From the NCBI GenBank assembly GCA_009746045.1, contig RPFO01000819.1, forward strand, positions 1,315,108 to 1,379,107: a stretch of 64,000 bases of DNA. Reading direction: 5' to 3'. The notes beneath the pieces were generated by a model. The model ran no database searches and was not told where the DNA came from. It saw only the letters and a program-made list of their open reading frames with translations. The stretch's first letter is position 1, and every line of letters begins with the position of its first letter. Origin of the DNA: Mesostigma viride (lineage: Eukaryota > Streptophyta > Mesostigmatophyceae > Mesostigmatales > Mesostigmataceae). A program made the position numbers and the translations under genes. Of this stretch, positions 21,226 through 29,779 are shown piece by piece.

Positions 21226-23769
21226 ATGCCTCTAAGCACTACGTGGGGGAGAGTGAGGTCAGCACGCAGACGCCAGCGTGCAACTCGCCGCCGCCGGACC
21301 TTCACTCTACAACACAAGGTGATTACGTGGTTGAATTGGCTATGGCACGGGGGGGCAGACCCTCCGCCTAAATCTGGAGGCGCGTGCTCCAGAGGAACGG
21401 CGGAGGCCCTGAAAAGGGTCAAGAAGCACTGCGAGTGGTACAGTCGCCGCGTAACCGGCGTTGCGACAGGCCCCGCAGAAGGAAGTGATCTAATCTATGG
21501 GAAATGTAATAAGTATGAACAACTTGTGGCGGAGCGGGTGAGTCTGCCGAAGCGCGAGGTGGCAGGAAAGGCGAAGCTGCTGGATTTGCTGGCGCTACGA
21601 CCTAGTTGGCGAGAGGTGTACGCGAGCGAAGCCAACTGCATCAAGCCGGAGGTGGCTGCCAGTGCGAGGTATTGGAATGTACCTGCCCCCAGCCGAGGGT
21701 GCACCATGGCGGAGTGGGGCAAGTTGATGGGGAGGGCAGCGGACGTGGGGATGGTGGAGTTCCGAGAGACGCGGCCAAAGTGGGTAGACGGATGTTTTGG
21801 GGTGGCCAAAGGAGTGGGGGAGTTAAGGCTCATTGTGAATAAGAAGTTGGGGAACGCACTGTGGGTGGACCCCCCTAAGACGGTGTTACCCCACCTGGGC
21901 ATATACTCGGAGGTCTATATCAAGGGTCGGTGCTACACGGCCAAGAGCGATCTGGTCTCGTATTACTATACCATCCAAGTGCCGGAGTGGTGGTGGGATT
22001 ATCAAGGGCTACCTGATGTGTGGTCCACCGATGTCGGGCTGCCGGGGCGGCGGAGGAGGGTGTGGCCAGTGCTGAAAGTGCTGGCCATGGGGCACTCCCA
22101 CGCTGTAGCGCTAGGGGAAGCCATCCATGAGATGGTCCTCTATGCCACGGGCGCTTTGGATCCTAGACGGCAGGTGAACCGCCTCACAAGTGTAGGGGAG
22201 CTGACCGTGCTTCGGAATGCATGGGGTAACCCAACCGCCCTAGCCATCGAGTACAAGGAGGAGAGCACGAGGGAGATGCAAATCGACCTTGAGGACCCCC
22301 CTGCCCCTATGGTATCCATCACTATTGATGACCTGGTGGTCAGCAATGGGCGCACGTGCGAGGCGGTGAATCGCTTAATCGCGAGTGCTATTGAAGACGG
22401 GTACGCGCCTAACAACCTTGTGCCCTCCAAGGACAAGACGATCATGGCTAGCCCGGAGGGGGAGGACGAGCTAGAAGCTCTGGGTGTTGTTCACCGGCGG
22501 GATGGGGTGTTGGAGCCGACAGCTAAGCAGCTCACCCTTGTGGTTGCGCACACTCGTGTACTCCTCGAGAGGGGACGCGCTACCGCTGAGGCGCTGGCGG
22601 CCGTCGTGGGCCGGTGGGTGTGGCTGCAGATGCTCAGCCGCACTTGCTTGTCCATATGGCAGCAGAGTTTTAAGTTCATCAACCTCAAGGGGTGGGGCCA
22701 GCGAACGCGACCTTTGTGGCAAGGTGTGCGCGATGAGCTCGAGTGTGCCATGGCGTTGGCCCCCATGCTCCGTGTGGACCGGGGGGCTGCCCTGGCTCCG
22801 GTGGTGGTGGCCTCGGATGCGTCTAGTTTTGGGCAGGGGGTTGTCTACGCTGAGATGGCCCCAGCTGAGGTGACGGAATTAGCTCGGGCCCGGGAGGTGC
22901 GGGGTTACCCAACCCTCCTCACCCCAGGTGAGGCCATGTATGCCGGGCCTAGACCCTTGACCAAGGCCGCGGAAAAAGCCATCATCCACGGGCGATGGCG
23001 CGTCGGGATCAAGAGTCGCTGGCGCGATTCGACCATGCACATCAACGAGAAGGAAGTGCGGGCCGCTGTGAAGGGGGTGGAGCGCTCGGCCCGGAACCTC
23101 GGAACATGGGGTAAGCGGGTGGTGAGGTTAGTGGACTCCACTGCCGCTTTGGGCTGCTTGGCTAAAGGGCGTTCCTCTTCTTACCGGTTAAACAAGCAAT
23201 GCCGCCGGTTGTGCGCTCTTACGTTGGTCACCGGCAGCCGCTCACAATGGGTCTGGACGCCAAGTGAGCTTCAGCCTGCGGATGGGCCTTCGCGGGGGCT
23301 TTCCATGGCTGCCTCGGTGGCCGGGTGGGTCCGCGATTTGACTCGCGAGGGTGTTCATCCCAATCCCGGGCCTCGGCTTGGCGCTAGCTACTTGACCCTT
23401 CTTGAGGGCAAGGTGAAGCCGGCTACTTTGATGGTTTACCATCGGGGTCTTAGGTCCTTTTTCGCATGGTGGGCGAGCCGGCGGGGTCGGGTTGGCAGCT
23501 TGTTGCGCGGCTTGACGATAGAGGAATACTATTGCGAGTATGTCGCTTGGGCGCACTCACGGTGTTACAGCCGCCAGTTGTGTGTCAATGCGCTTATGGG
23601 CCTGAATTTGTACTTCCCCCGGGAGGTGCGGGATTGGGCCTTGGCACGAAGTGTTTTGGCTGGCTGGCGCACGTTGGCACCCCCTCGTGCCCCCCCCCCA
23701 TTCCATGGGAGGCTGCGTTTGCGCTTGCTTGTACTATGGTGCTCCAGCGGCAGCCTCGTGCGGCTATGA
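21226..23769 (+). CDS. DIRS element reverse transcriptase-RNase H
   Basis: The ATG at 21226 (MPLSTTWGRVRSARRRQ) is the first in-frame ATG after the Gag-like ORF. The RT palm shows LRLIVNKKLGN, YTAKSDLVSYYYTIQV and the catalytic ITIDDLVV (Asp pair near residues 368-369). RNase H follows (VVVASDASSFGQGVV near 531; INEKEVRAAVKG; LVDSTAALGCL; WVWTPSELQPADGPSRG). After RNase H comes a 2A-like GVHPNPGP (23350-23373), then the helical N-terminal part expected of a tyrosine recombinase (TLMVYHRGLRSFFAWW). The recombinase catalytic part is in the overlapping frame 23466-24302. RNase H directly after RT and a recombinase in place of an integrase define the DIRS order. Confidence 0.82.
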   Translation: MPLSTTWGRVRSARRRQRATRRRRTFTLQHKVITWLNWLWHGGADPPPKSGGACSRGTAEALKRVKKHCEWYSRRVTGVATGPAEGSDLIYGKCNKYEQLVAERVSLPKREVAGKAKLLDLLALRPSWREVYASEANCIKPEVAASARYWNVPAPSRGCTMAEWGKLMGRAADVGMVEFRETRPKWVDGCFGVAKGVGELRLIVNKKLGNALWVDPPKTVLPHLGIYSEVYIKGRCYTAKSDLVSYYYTIQVPEWWWDYQGLPDVWSTDVGLPGRRRRVWPVLKVLAMGHSHAVALGEAIHEMVLYATGALDPRRQVNRLTSVGELTVLRNAWGNPTALAIEYKEESTREMQIDLEDPPAPMVSITIDDLVVSNGRTCEAVNRLIASAIEDGYAPNNLVPSKDKTIMASPEGEDELEALGVVHRRDGVLEPTAKQLTLVVAHTRVLLERGRATAEALAAVVGRWVWLQMLSRTCLSIWQQSFKFINLKGWGQRTRPLWQGVRDELECAMALAPMLRVDRGAALAPVVVASDASSFGQGVVYAEMAPAEVTELARAREVRGYPTLLTPGEAMYAGPRPLTKAAEKAIIHGRWRVGIKSRWRDSTMHINEKEVRAAVKGVERSARNLGTWGKRVVRLVDSTAALGCLAKGRSSSYRLNKQCRRLCALTLVTGSRSQWVWTPSELQPADGPSRGLSMAASVAGWVRDLTREGVHPNPGPRLGASYLTLLEGKVKPATLMVYHRGLRSFFAWWASRRGRVGSLLRGLTIEEYYCEYVAWAHSRCYSRQLCVNALMGLNLYFPREVRDWALARSVLAGWRTLAPPRAPPPFHGRLRLRLLVLWCSSGSLVRL

Positions 23770-24302
23770 TGGTCATCGTTATTTTCCAACAATACCTGCG
23801 GGTATCGGAGGCGCTCAACCTGTTGGTCGGCCATGTGCGCTTGCAGCCTGATGTTCGGTTGCGGGGTTCGCAGCGGGGCGCCTTGTTGTTGATGTCAGCT
23901 AAGACGGCTAAGGGGGAGGTGCAGTCTGTGGTGATCGAGGATGTCATGACTGAGACCCTCTTGCGGGCTTGTATGCGTGGCAAGGCGGCCTGGGAGCGGG
24001 TGTTCCCTTACGATTATGCCCAGTTCAGCCGGGTTTGGCATCAGGCCACGCAAGCTTTGGGGGTCGACACGGTGTTTACCATTCACGGGCTGCGGCATGG
24101 GGGGGCTACCTATGATTTTTTGCGGCAGCGCAGCATGGCTGATATTCAGCATCGGGGTCGCTGGCGCAGCAGCAAAACTGTCGCCCACTATGTGGGATTG
24201 CACCGGAGCTTGGCCCTCACCCTTCCTGACGCCCTGGTTCGGGCTATCGCCGCCTGCCCCCCGCGCATTTGGCGGAGCGTCTTTTCTCTGCCTTCCTCTT
24301 AA
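23466..24302 (+). CDS. DIRS element tyrosine recombinase
   Basis: A site-specific recombinase of the phage-integrase family that inserts the circular DNA copy of DIRS elements. Catalytic signatures are visible: the first Arg in QQYLRVSEAL (near 23800), HGLRHGGA (24084-24107), the H-R-GRW segment IQHRGRWRSSK and the nucleophile Tyr in AHYVGL (codon 24189-24191). The C-terminus ends at 24302, about 75 bp before repeat B1. The frame overlaps the end of the RT-RNase H frame. Confidence 0.8.
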   Translation: MVGEPAGSGWQLVARLDDRGILLRVCRLGALTVLQPPVVCQCAYGPEFVLPPGGAGLGLGTKCFGWLAHVGTPSCPPPIPWEAAFALACTMVLQRQPRAAMMVIVIFQQYLRVSEALNLLVGHVRLQPDVRLRGSQRGALLLMSAKTAKGEVQSVVIEDVMTETLLRACMRGKAAWERVFPYDYAQFSRVWHQATQALGVDTVFTIHGLRHGGATYDFLRQRSMADIQHRGRWRSSKTVAHYVGLHRSLALTLPDALVRAIAACPPRIWRSVFSLPSS

Positions 24303-24378
24303 GTTCCCTTCATTCTTGTCTTATGCGTCCACCGGTTTTTGTTTTGCCCCTGGCTTGGGTCGCCAGGGAGGGATGTAA

Positions 24379-24510
24379 GGGTAAGGCTAGCCTTTTTGGA
24401 CATAAAGTGTTCCCATGGGTAAGGATGGCCAGTTGAGGGCCACTTCCCGATGTGCTCTACTTATTGTTTTAATAAAGAGTCTGGTTACCCTGGAGTTCCA
24501 CGGTTAATAG
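24379..24510 (+). repeat. DIRS split direct repeat B1
   Basis: 132 bp starting gggtaaggctagcc and ending ccacggttaatag; repeated as B2. It contains aataaag near 24471, which could serve as a 3' processing signal. Confidence 0.88.
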
Positions 24511-24513
24511 AAT

Positions 24514-24891
24514 CGGGGTTCTCTGAACATAGTTTCTTTATAGTGATACGGAAGGGGAGCCGCTGATGCTAGGTGAAATAGAGCTGGGTGATGTGATCGT
24601 AATAAGGTTGATTAGGCTTCTAGTGTACGAGTATTACGGAAGATATGGCCTAATTGTTGCGGCCCATACCTTGACGGTGTGCTGAGTACCTTGACGACGG
24701 ATTTTTGCGTCTAGGTTCTCCTAGCAGATCTGTGATTGCGGACGGGTTTGCAACAGGCAATATCTGAAGTAAAACTTGACGGCTAAAACTGTTTAGAGGC
24801 CGTTGCCGGATCTGGCCGTTGGTAGAGAGCCGTTGGCCTTGAAACACGATAAAAGCTTGCTCACCTAGCTCATGGCGGTCTCTTTTGTTTT
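24514..24891 (+). repeat. DIRS split direct repeat A2
   Basis: 378 bp matching A1 at 19671-20048. It follows B1 after the shared AAT and is separated from B2 by 33 bp (24892-24924). Confidence 0.9.
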
Positions 24892-24924
24892 CCCACCCGC
24901 CCTCCCTGTGTGTTGCCTGTTTGG

Positions 24925-25056
24925 GGGTAAGGCTAGCCTTTTTGGACATAAAGTGTTCCCATGGGTAAGGATGGCCAGTTGAGGGCCACTTCCCGATGTG
25001 CTCTACTTATTGTTTTAATAAAGAGTCTGGTTACCCTGGAGTTCCACGGTTAATAG
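24925..25056 (+). repeat. DIRS split direct repeat B2 (right end)
   Basis: 132 bp matching B1. The interrupted palindromic target resumes immediately after it at 25057. Confidence 0.88.
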
Positions 25057-25152
25057 AATACGCATTACTTTTGCATACTTGCAAGTATGCAAAAGTAATG
25101 CGTATTGCATTACTTAACTCCTCGGACGCCGACTACTGGCACAACATCAGTA

Positions 25153-25720
25153 CCGTAGTGGTTACAATATATGTACGCGTAATTATGTACGAATCGACCT
25201 CGTACAGGCCCAAAAAAACCCTCTTCCGGGCCTCGTACACCTCAAAATTAGGTACCACCAGCGCAGCGCGGCGCAGACCTTAAAGCCTAGCTACCCGTGG
25301 CGCGGCGCCCGGAGGGAGTTTTCGCGCGCAAACTTCGTTTGATCTGCGTTGATATGTGGGTAGGTGCCTCGTTTCGTGGTGTGCTCCGTTGGTGTTCTCT
25401 CGTTAGGTTATGGATAGCTAGGTGGCTATGGGTGAGAAAAAGCAACGTACTCTGGACGGCTTGTGGGGTAAATTCCTGACCCCAGATGGCACTACCACGT
25501 CCCTCCTTGGCTACTATCTAATGGCTACTACCTAGTACCTACATGCAGTTCAGTCAAACTGAACTGAACTACCTACTAGGTACTCGCGCACCCTTGAATA
25601 TACCCTGACATTATACGTACGTACAGTAAAAATAATTCCCAAAAGTTCTCGTACACGTAACAAAAATTCCTAAAAGTATTCGTACGATAATTACGCGTAC
25701 ATATATTGTAACCACTACGG
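25153..25720. mobile_element. 568-bp MITE with ~34-bp terminal inverted repeats, TA target site
   Basis: The ends ccgtagtggttacaatatat... and its reverse complement match over about 34 bp. TA dinucleotides flank it (25151-25152 and 25721-25722), the target duplication of Tc1/mariner-class transposons. It has no transposase frame, so it is a non-autonomous derivative. It interrupts LINE ORF1 copy A between codons that read NIS and NLFG-like sequence in the ancestral gene. The mariner class is inferred from the TA only. Confidence 0.72.
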
Positions 25721-26680
25721 TAATCTGTTCGGGTGCACCCGCCCCCAACTCCAGCACATGATCCTCAACTCCCTTCTCATGCCCTCTGACGGCGAGATCT
25801 GGGCTCCATCCGTCTCCGCCCCCACACTTCGTTCCATCCTTACGGAAGCCTTTCAGCAGCACGTGACCCCCCTTGCCGCCGATGTGGCCGCAATGGGCGG
25901 CACGCTGGCTACTGAACACACTCACCTTTCCACCACCGCCGCCTCCACCTCCACTGCCATTTCCACCTCCACTGCCGACATCAAAGCCCAGCTCCTCGAC
26001 CTCGACCAGCGCCTTCAAGCCACCGCCACCGCCCTTGAGTGCTTGCATGACACCGCCGGCCTCACCGCCCAGGCGGTGAAGGACATCGCTGCCCAGCCGG
26101 CACCTTCTGGCCCGGCCAGTGATGCTCCCTCCACCTGGGCGGACTTGCTTAAGCATCACACCACCTCCACCACCTCCACCATCGCGGCACAACTCAAGCG
26201 ACAAGCCCTCGACGTTCGCGAGGAGGCCGACATCACCCAGCGCAGCCACAATGTCATCGTCAAGCACTTCGACCAGCCGGCAGGTGAGACCTCGACGAGC
26301 CTTCTCACGGCATTTAAGCGCGACATTCTTGCCCCCATGCAACTCACTGGTGAGCTGCGGATTTCGGCTGTCCGCCTGCCCCGCGCGCGGGGGAAGGCTG
26401 GCCCGGCACCCGTGCTCCTCACCTTTAAGTACATGGCGGACAAGCTGGCGTTCCTTAAATGCCGCAAGAAGCTCTCGAGGACTCGCTTCACGCTGGACGA
26501 CGACTTGACCCTGGCCCAGCAACAGCGGCGACGCGAGCTATGGCCGACCTACCTTCAGCTCCGGCAGAGCGCAGGGGGGAAGCCGGTATACTGGAGGGGG
26601 GCGGTCATCCACGTTGACCACAAGCCCTGGCAGGCACCTCCGGCCTGCCACCTCAGACTAGGGAATATATACCAGTAGTG

Positions 26681-27221
26681 TACGTAGATTAGTCAGGCTC
26701 AGCCTAGCATGTGGCCCACGCGCATGTGCGCCCATAATGGCCCCCATGGATGATGCCTTCAGAATTTAGCCAAGCCATGCCTATAATGGGACCTCCCATG
26801 GATGTTGCATTAAGAATTTAGCCATGCTATGCCTATGCAGAGAGAAGCTCTCTGTTGAGAAGCCATGCCCTAGCTCTTGTATAGCCATGATGATCTTCCC
26901 CCACATGACAGGCTCCGCCCCTTAGCTGGGCATAGCTTGATAGATCCGTGGGCCGGGGTGCAGGTGCCCTGGCGCACCTAGAGCAAGGGTAGCTTACATT
27001 CTCACCCTTGCAGGAAGTAGCCCAGAATGTATTAAAAGCCATATGCCCCTTCTCAGGGATATGTGCTACATGTACTCCCAACGGAGTTATGTTCCTAATT
27101 AATGAATTAATTAATAGCCCTGAGAGGGGGCCGGCATATGGTTTGTAATACATTCTGAGCTCACAACCTTGCAGGTGGGGGGATGTAAACCGCCACCTGC
27201 TCTGGGTGCACAATGTGCACC
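26681..27221. repeat. non-coding stretch with a ~54-bp tandem duplication
   Basis: The two diverged tandem copies lie at about 26728-26782 and 26783-26838 and share ccatggatg...aatttagcca...ccatgccta. No gene is seen. A 13-mer of the dispersed actccgttgggag repeat occurs inverted at 27075-27087, followed by AATT-rich sequence. Confidence 0.5.
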
Positions 27222-27232
27222 TGCACCACCAT

Positions 27233-27368
27233 AAGTAAGTAAGTACTTGCGTGTCATGCGCAAAGGCATGCCACGGAGTACTATGCTAATCTCATTAGAA
27301 AAATTATTAATTACACAAAAGTTTAAACAAATATCGTCTGCATCATCCCCCAACCGTTAAGCACTAGA
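27233..27368 (-). mobile_element. 5'-truncated LINE 3' end with 11-bp target duplication
   Basis: 136 bp matching the 3' end of the LINE at 44743-46145: the last codons' surroundings (ctagtgcttaacggttggggg), the 3' untranslated sequence and the simple tail, here read as (TAAG)n on the plus strand at 27233-27244. A perfect 11-bp target duplication TGCACCACCAT flanks it (27222-27232 and 27369-27379). Extreme 5' truncation plus a target duplication is the signature of target-primed reverse transcription. Confidence 0.85.
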
Positions 27369-27404
27369 TGCACCACCATGATGTATCATCAAACCATGAT
27401 GTAT

Positions 27405-28135
27405 CATCAAGTGATCAGATCACTTGCCCACGCTCCTTTCTATGATATGCTCACATGGGTCTTATTGCACCCACAGAACTTAAATTAAATTAAATAAATT
27501 ATAGCATGACTCCGTTGGGAGATCATGTAGCACATATTCCCTTGCTGGATGGATGGAGGTGGGCGAAGCCGCGAAACCGAACTAATCTAGTTCTAAGCTA
27601 ATTAATTAATTAATTAATAGACACGTGACTGCGTCACGTGAGCATAAGTCCTCAGTGGGAGGGTAACATGGGATGGAATGGATGGTATAAGCTATCTAGG
27701 TCCTAGTTACAGGGGTGTGGGCACCGCGGCCCGAATCGCTATGAATGCCATACTTGGTCACACGCGGAGCCCCCACAGGCTTGGGGGCGGTCTCCTTCAT
27801 CACTACTAAGCTAATGTAATCTAGAAAACCCTAGCTACTATACTCAGCAAAGCGCCCCCTCGATCCTCTTGGGGGGAGGGGGCTTGCCCACAGGGGCTGG
27901 CGTGTGAGCCTGGACAATCGTTTTCCACCTCGTCTTGTTCTGCATAGCAGTCCGCAGAACTTGCCGGATCATCTACTGTGTCCGACTGCAGCTGTGGCAT
28001 GCCTCTGGCATGAAGAAGAAAGGGGGTCTCTGCCCTTTCTTCCTGTTGTGCACATACAGGGATTAAAAGCACTTCGGTGCTCCGTGACTCCCCAACGCCG
28101 GGGAGCACGAGTTTAATTATTTAATTAGTTAATGA
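27405..28135 (+). repeat. dispersed non-coding repeat block, copy 1
   Basis: Several segments recur in the same strand at 29015-29500: tgctcacatgggtcttattg (27448; 29051), the ccgttgggagatcatgtagc segment (27511; 29373) and 27961-28118 versus 29081-29250. The last carries the perfect stem AGCAC-TTCG-GTGCT (28068-28081). Segment 27601-27808 recurs inverted at 33590-33800 and has the hairpin cacgtgac-tgc-gtcacgtg. No coding region is seen. It could be a non-autonomous element or an untranslated part of a LINE or Penelope-like element. Confidence 0.55.
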
Positions 28136-28499
28136 TGTATCATACCTCATAGAAGGCCTGGCATGGGGTGGAAGATTATTGTGGCTATAGGCAATGGCTA
28201 GGGCATGGCATCTCAGCAGATAGCAACTCTCTGCATGGGCAAAGCATGACTAAATAAATAATGCTATATGCATCATCTGGTGCTTCAGGCCGTGCGCGGC
28301 AGGGTCGCCACCCGTGGACTTTTCGTGATAGACTCGGCATGGACATGTGCTACACTAGACGTGACAGGCTCACACCCGGGCAGCCTCCTGGTTTGTCTGT
28401 AATATGGAGGCAGATGGTACGCATGCAAGGATAGATGGCGGCAGGTGCTATCGTGCGGGATGCTTATAATTATATTATCAAGAAGGCTGACCTTGTTCA
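28136..28499. other. no gene recognised
   Basis: Unremarkable sequence between the dispersed repeat and LINE ORF1 copy C. The segment catcatctggtg (28271-28282) recurs near 33862-33930. Confidence 0.35.
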
Positions 28500-28827
28500 T
28501 TGGATCTCATGGGCCTGGTAGGTGAGGTAGAACTGCGTGGGTGCCACCGCCTTCCCCACTCACGGGACAAGGCGGCTCCCCCACCAGTTCTGCTCACCTT
28601 CCCCTCCCGTGAGGACAAGCAGCGGTTCCTCTCTCGTCGCAAGCGGTTGCACGACCTCACCTGGACGCTGGACGACGACCTCAGTGACCCCCGCTCAGCA
28701 GCAGCAGCGACGCGACCTGTGGCCGGAGTACCTCCGCCACAAGCAGGACCCCCAGAAGCCCAAGGTGTACTGGAGGGGCGGGGACCTGATGATCAACCAC
28801 AAGATGTGGACGCCCCCCGCGGGCTAG
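28500..28827 (+). pseudogene. LINE (L1-type) ORF1 C-terminal fragment, copy C
   Basis: This encodes the RRM-like and C-terminal region of the same ORF1p family as copies A and B: LVGEVELRGCHRLP, PPPVLLTFPSREDKQRF, then in a second frame QQQQRRDLWPEYLRHK and VYWRGGDLMINHKMW, ending at the stop near 28827. The reading frame changes by one base near 28680, inside the DDDL segment. It lacks the N-terminal coiled-coil half. The end MWTPPAG probably shows the natural ORF1 C-terminus, which copies A and B have lost. Confidence 0.72.
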
Positions 28828-29779
28828 ACTAGCTAATAGCCCTAGCTTGTATCCACTGGTTGTCACTGCCGCCATGGCAGCCATGCTTAGAACGTTAATT
28901 GCCTAGCCGTGCCAACATACCTAGTCACGTGCACCGCTAACGCACGGTACACAACCAGCCATGTAGCCTTAGCTTAGTCCTTGTTGTACAGCCATGCTAC
29001 GTCTTGGCTATGATCAGTTTACTCGCCCACGCTCCATGTTACTGATGTCATGCTCACATGGGTCTTATTGCACCCACAGATTGCCGGATCGTTAGCGTGT
29101 CCGTTTAGCTAGCGTGCCCGAATGCAGCTGTGGCATGCCTTTGGCATGAAGGAGACTGGGGGTCTCTGCCCTTTCTCCTGTTGTGCACACACAGGGATTA
29201 AAAGCACTTCGGTGCTCCGTGACTCCCCAACGGGAGCACGAGTTTAATTAATTAATTAATTGGATCTCTTACCTTGTTGATAACACCTTCATTTGCTTTG
29301 CGGGCAATGTCTACCAACAAGCTATCGGCATCCCTATTAAAAAAGTTTAAATTAAATTATAACATGCCTCCGTTGGGAGATCATGTAGCACATATTCCTT
29401 GATGGATGGGTGGAGTGGAGGAAGCCGCGTAATCGAACGAACCTAACTCTAAGCTATCTAGTCTAGAAAATCCGAACTACACTACTGAGTACTCATCAAA
29501 ACGCCTCCTCCGCTTTTGTCGGCCAGCAACATCTGGATGTGGTTCGTGGCATGTTTCCCTACCCTTTTGGGAATGTCCTTGGGGCCAGGCCAGGTCAAAA
29601 TATGCCGCCCTGGCTGGCCAAGCCGCTGGCGGCCGGCCAGACCAAGAGCGGTGTCCGGACCTGGCTGGTGCGAGCAAGATGTCCTACAAATGCTATCCTA
29701 CGCTGCCTAATGTCGTCCGAAATACAAGGCATACCCTGAAACAAAGATTCTAATTATCTACGCTTGGAAAACCCTACGT
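28828..29779. repeat. non-coding; dispersed repeat block, copy 2
   Basis: 28828-29014 shows nothing recognisable. 29015-29500 is the second, rearranged copy of the block at 27405-28135, including the AGCAC-TTCG-GTGCT stem at 29203-29216. 29500-29779 shows no supported gene. Confidence 0.5.

Larger units (their letters stand above)
19671..25056 (+). mobile_element. DIRS-order retrotransposon, PAT/Kangaroo type, with split direct repeats
   Basis: A tyrosine-recombinase retrotransposon of about 5.4 kb. It has split direct repeats in the order A1 (19671-20048), coding region, B1 (24379-24510), A2 (24514-24891), B2 (24925-25056). The two A copies (378 bp) and the two B copies (132 bp) look identical, so it is young. 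Coding parts are a Gag-like ORF (20120-21178), RT-RNase H (21226-23769) and tyrosine recombinase (23466-24302). The trinucleotide AAT stands on both sides of the insertion (19668-19670 and 25057-25059), consistent with recombinase-mediated insertion rather than integrase. It looks nearly whole. The A1-ORFs-B1-A2-B2 layout is known from PAT, TOC3 and Kangaroo elements. Confidence 0.88.
19027..25119. mobile_element. palindromic (foldback-type) element, ~700 bp, with DIRS inserted
   Basis: Without the DIRS insertion this is an almost perfect palindrome of about 704 bp flanked by the 5-bp target duplication CCTCG (19022-19026 and 25120-25124). It begins and ends with a 76-bp perfect palindrome (19027-19102; the right copy is split between 19656-19670 and 25057-25119) and has a third hairpin at its centre (19356-19401). 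The main arms, 19087-19378 and 19379-19670 (292 bp each), differ at about one base. It encodes no protein. A B-box-like GGTTCGAATCC (19433-19443 and its mirror image) is present, but I see no complete tRNA. It lies in LINE ORF1 copy A. Confidence 0.8.
18645..26680 (+). pseudogene. LINE (L1-type) ORF1 protein, copy A, split by later insertions
   Basis: ORF1p of L1-type LINEs is an RNA-binding chaperone with a coiled coil and an RRM-like domain. Coding pieces lie at 18645-19026 and, past the insertions, 25125-25150 and 25723-26680. A segment VDDHDWTNMSPATAL (near 18902) leads into LRSILTEAFQQHVTPLAADVAAMG, which matches copy B at 35.7-37.0 kb. A Thr/Ser/Ala-rich linker and a coiled-coil-like stretch follow, then the RRM-like region (NVIVKHFDQ, LTGELRISAVRLPRARGK, APVLLTFKYMADK) and the C-terminal WPTYL...GKPVYWRG. 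At least one frame change (near 18900) and an in-frame TAG (18979-18981) show it is dead. ORF2 does not follow. Confidence 0.75.
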
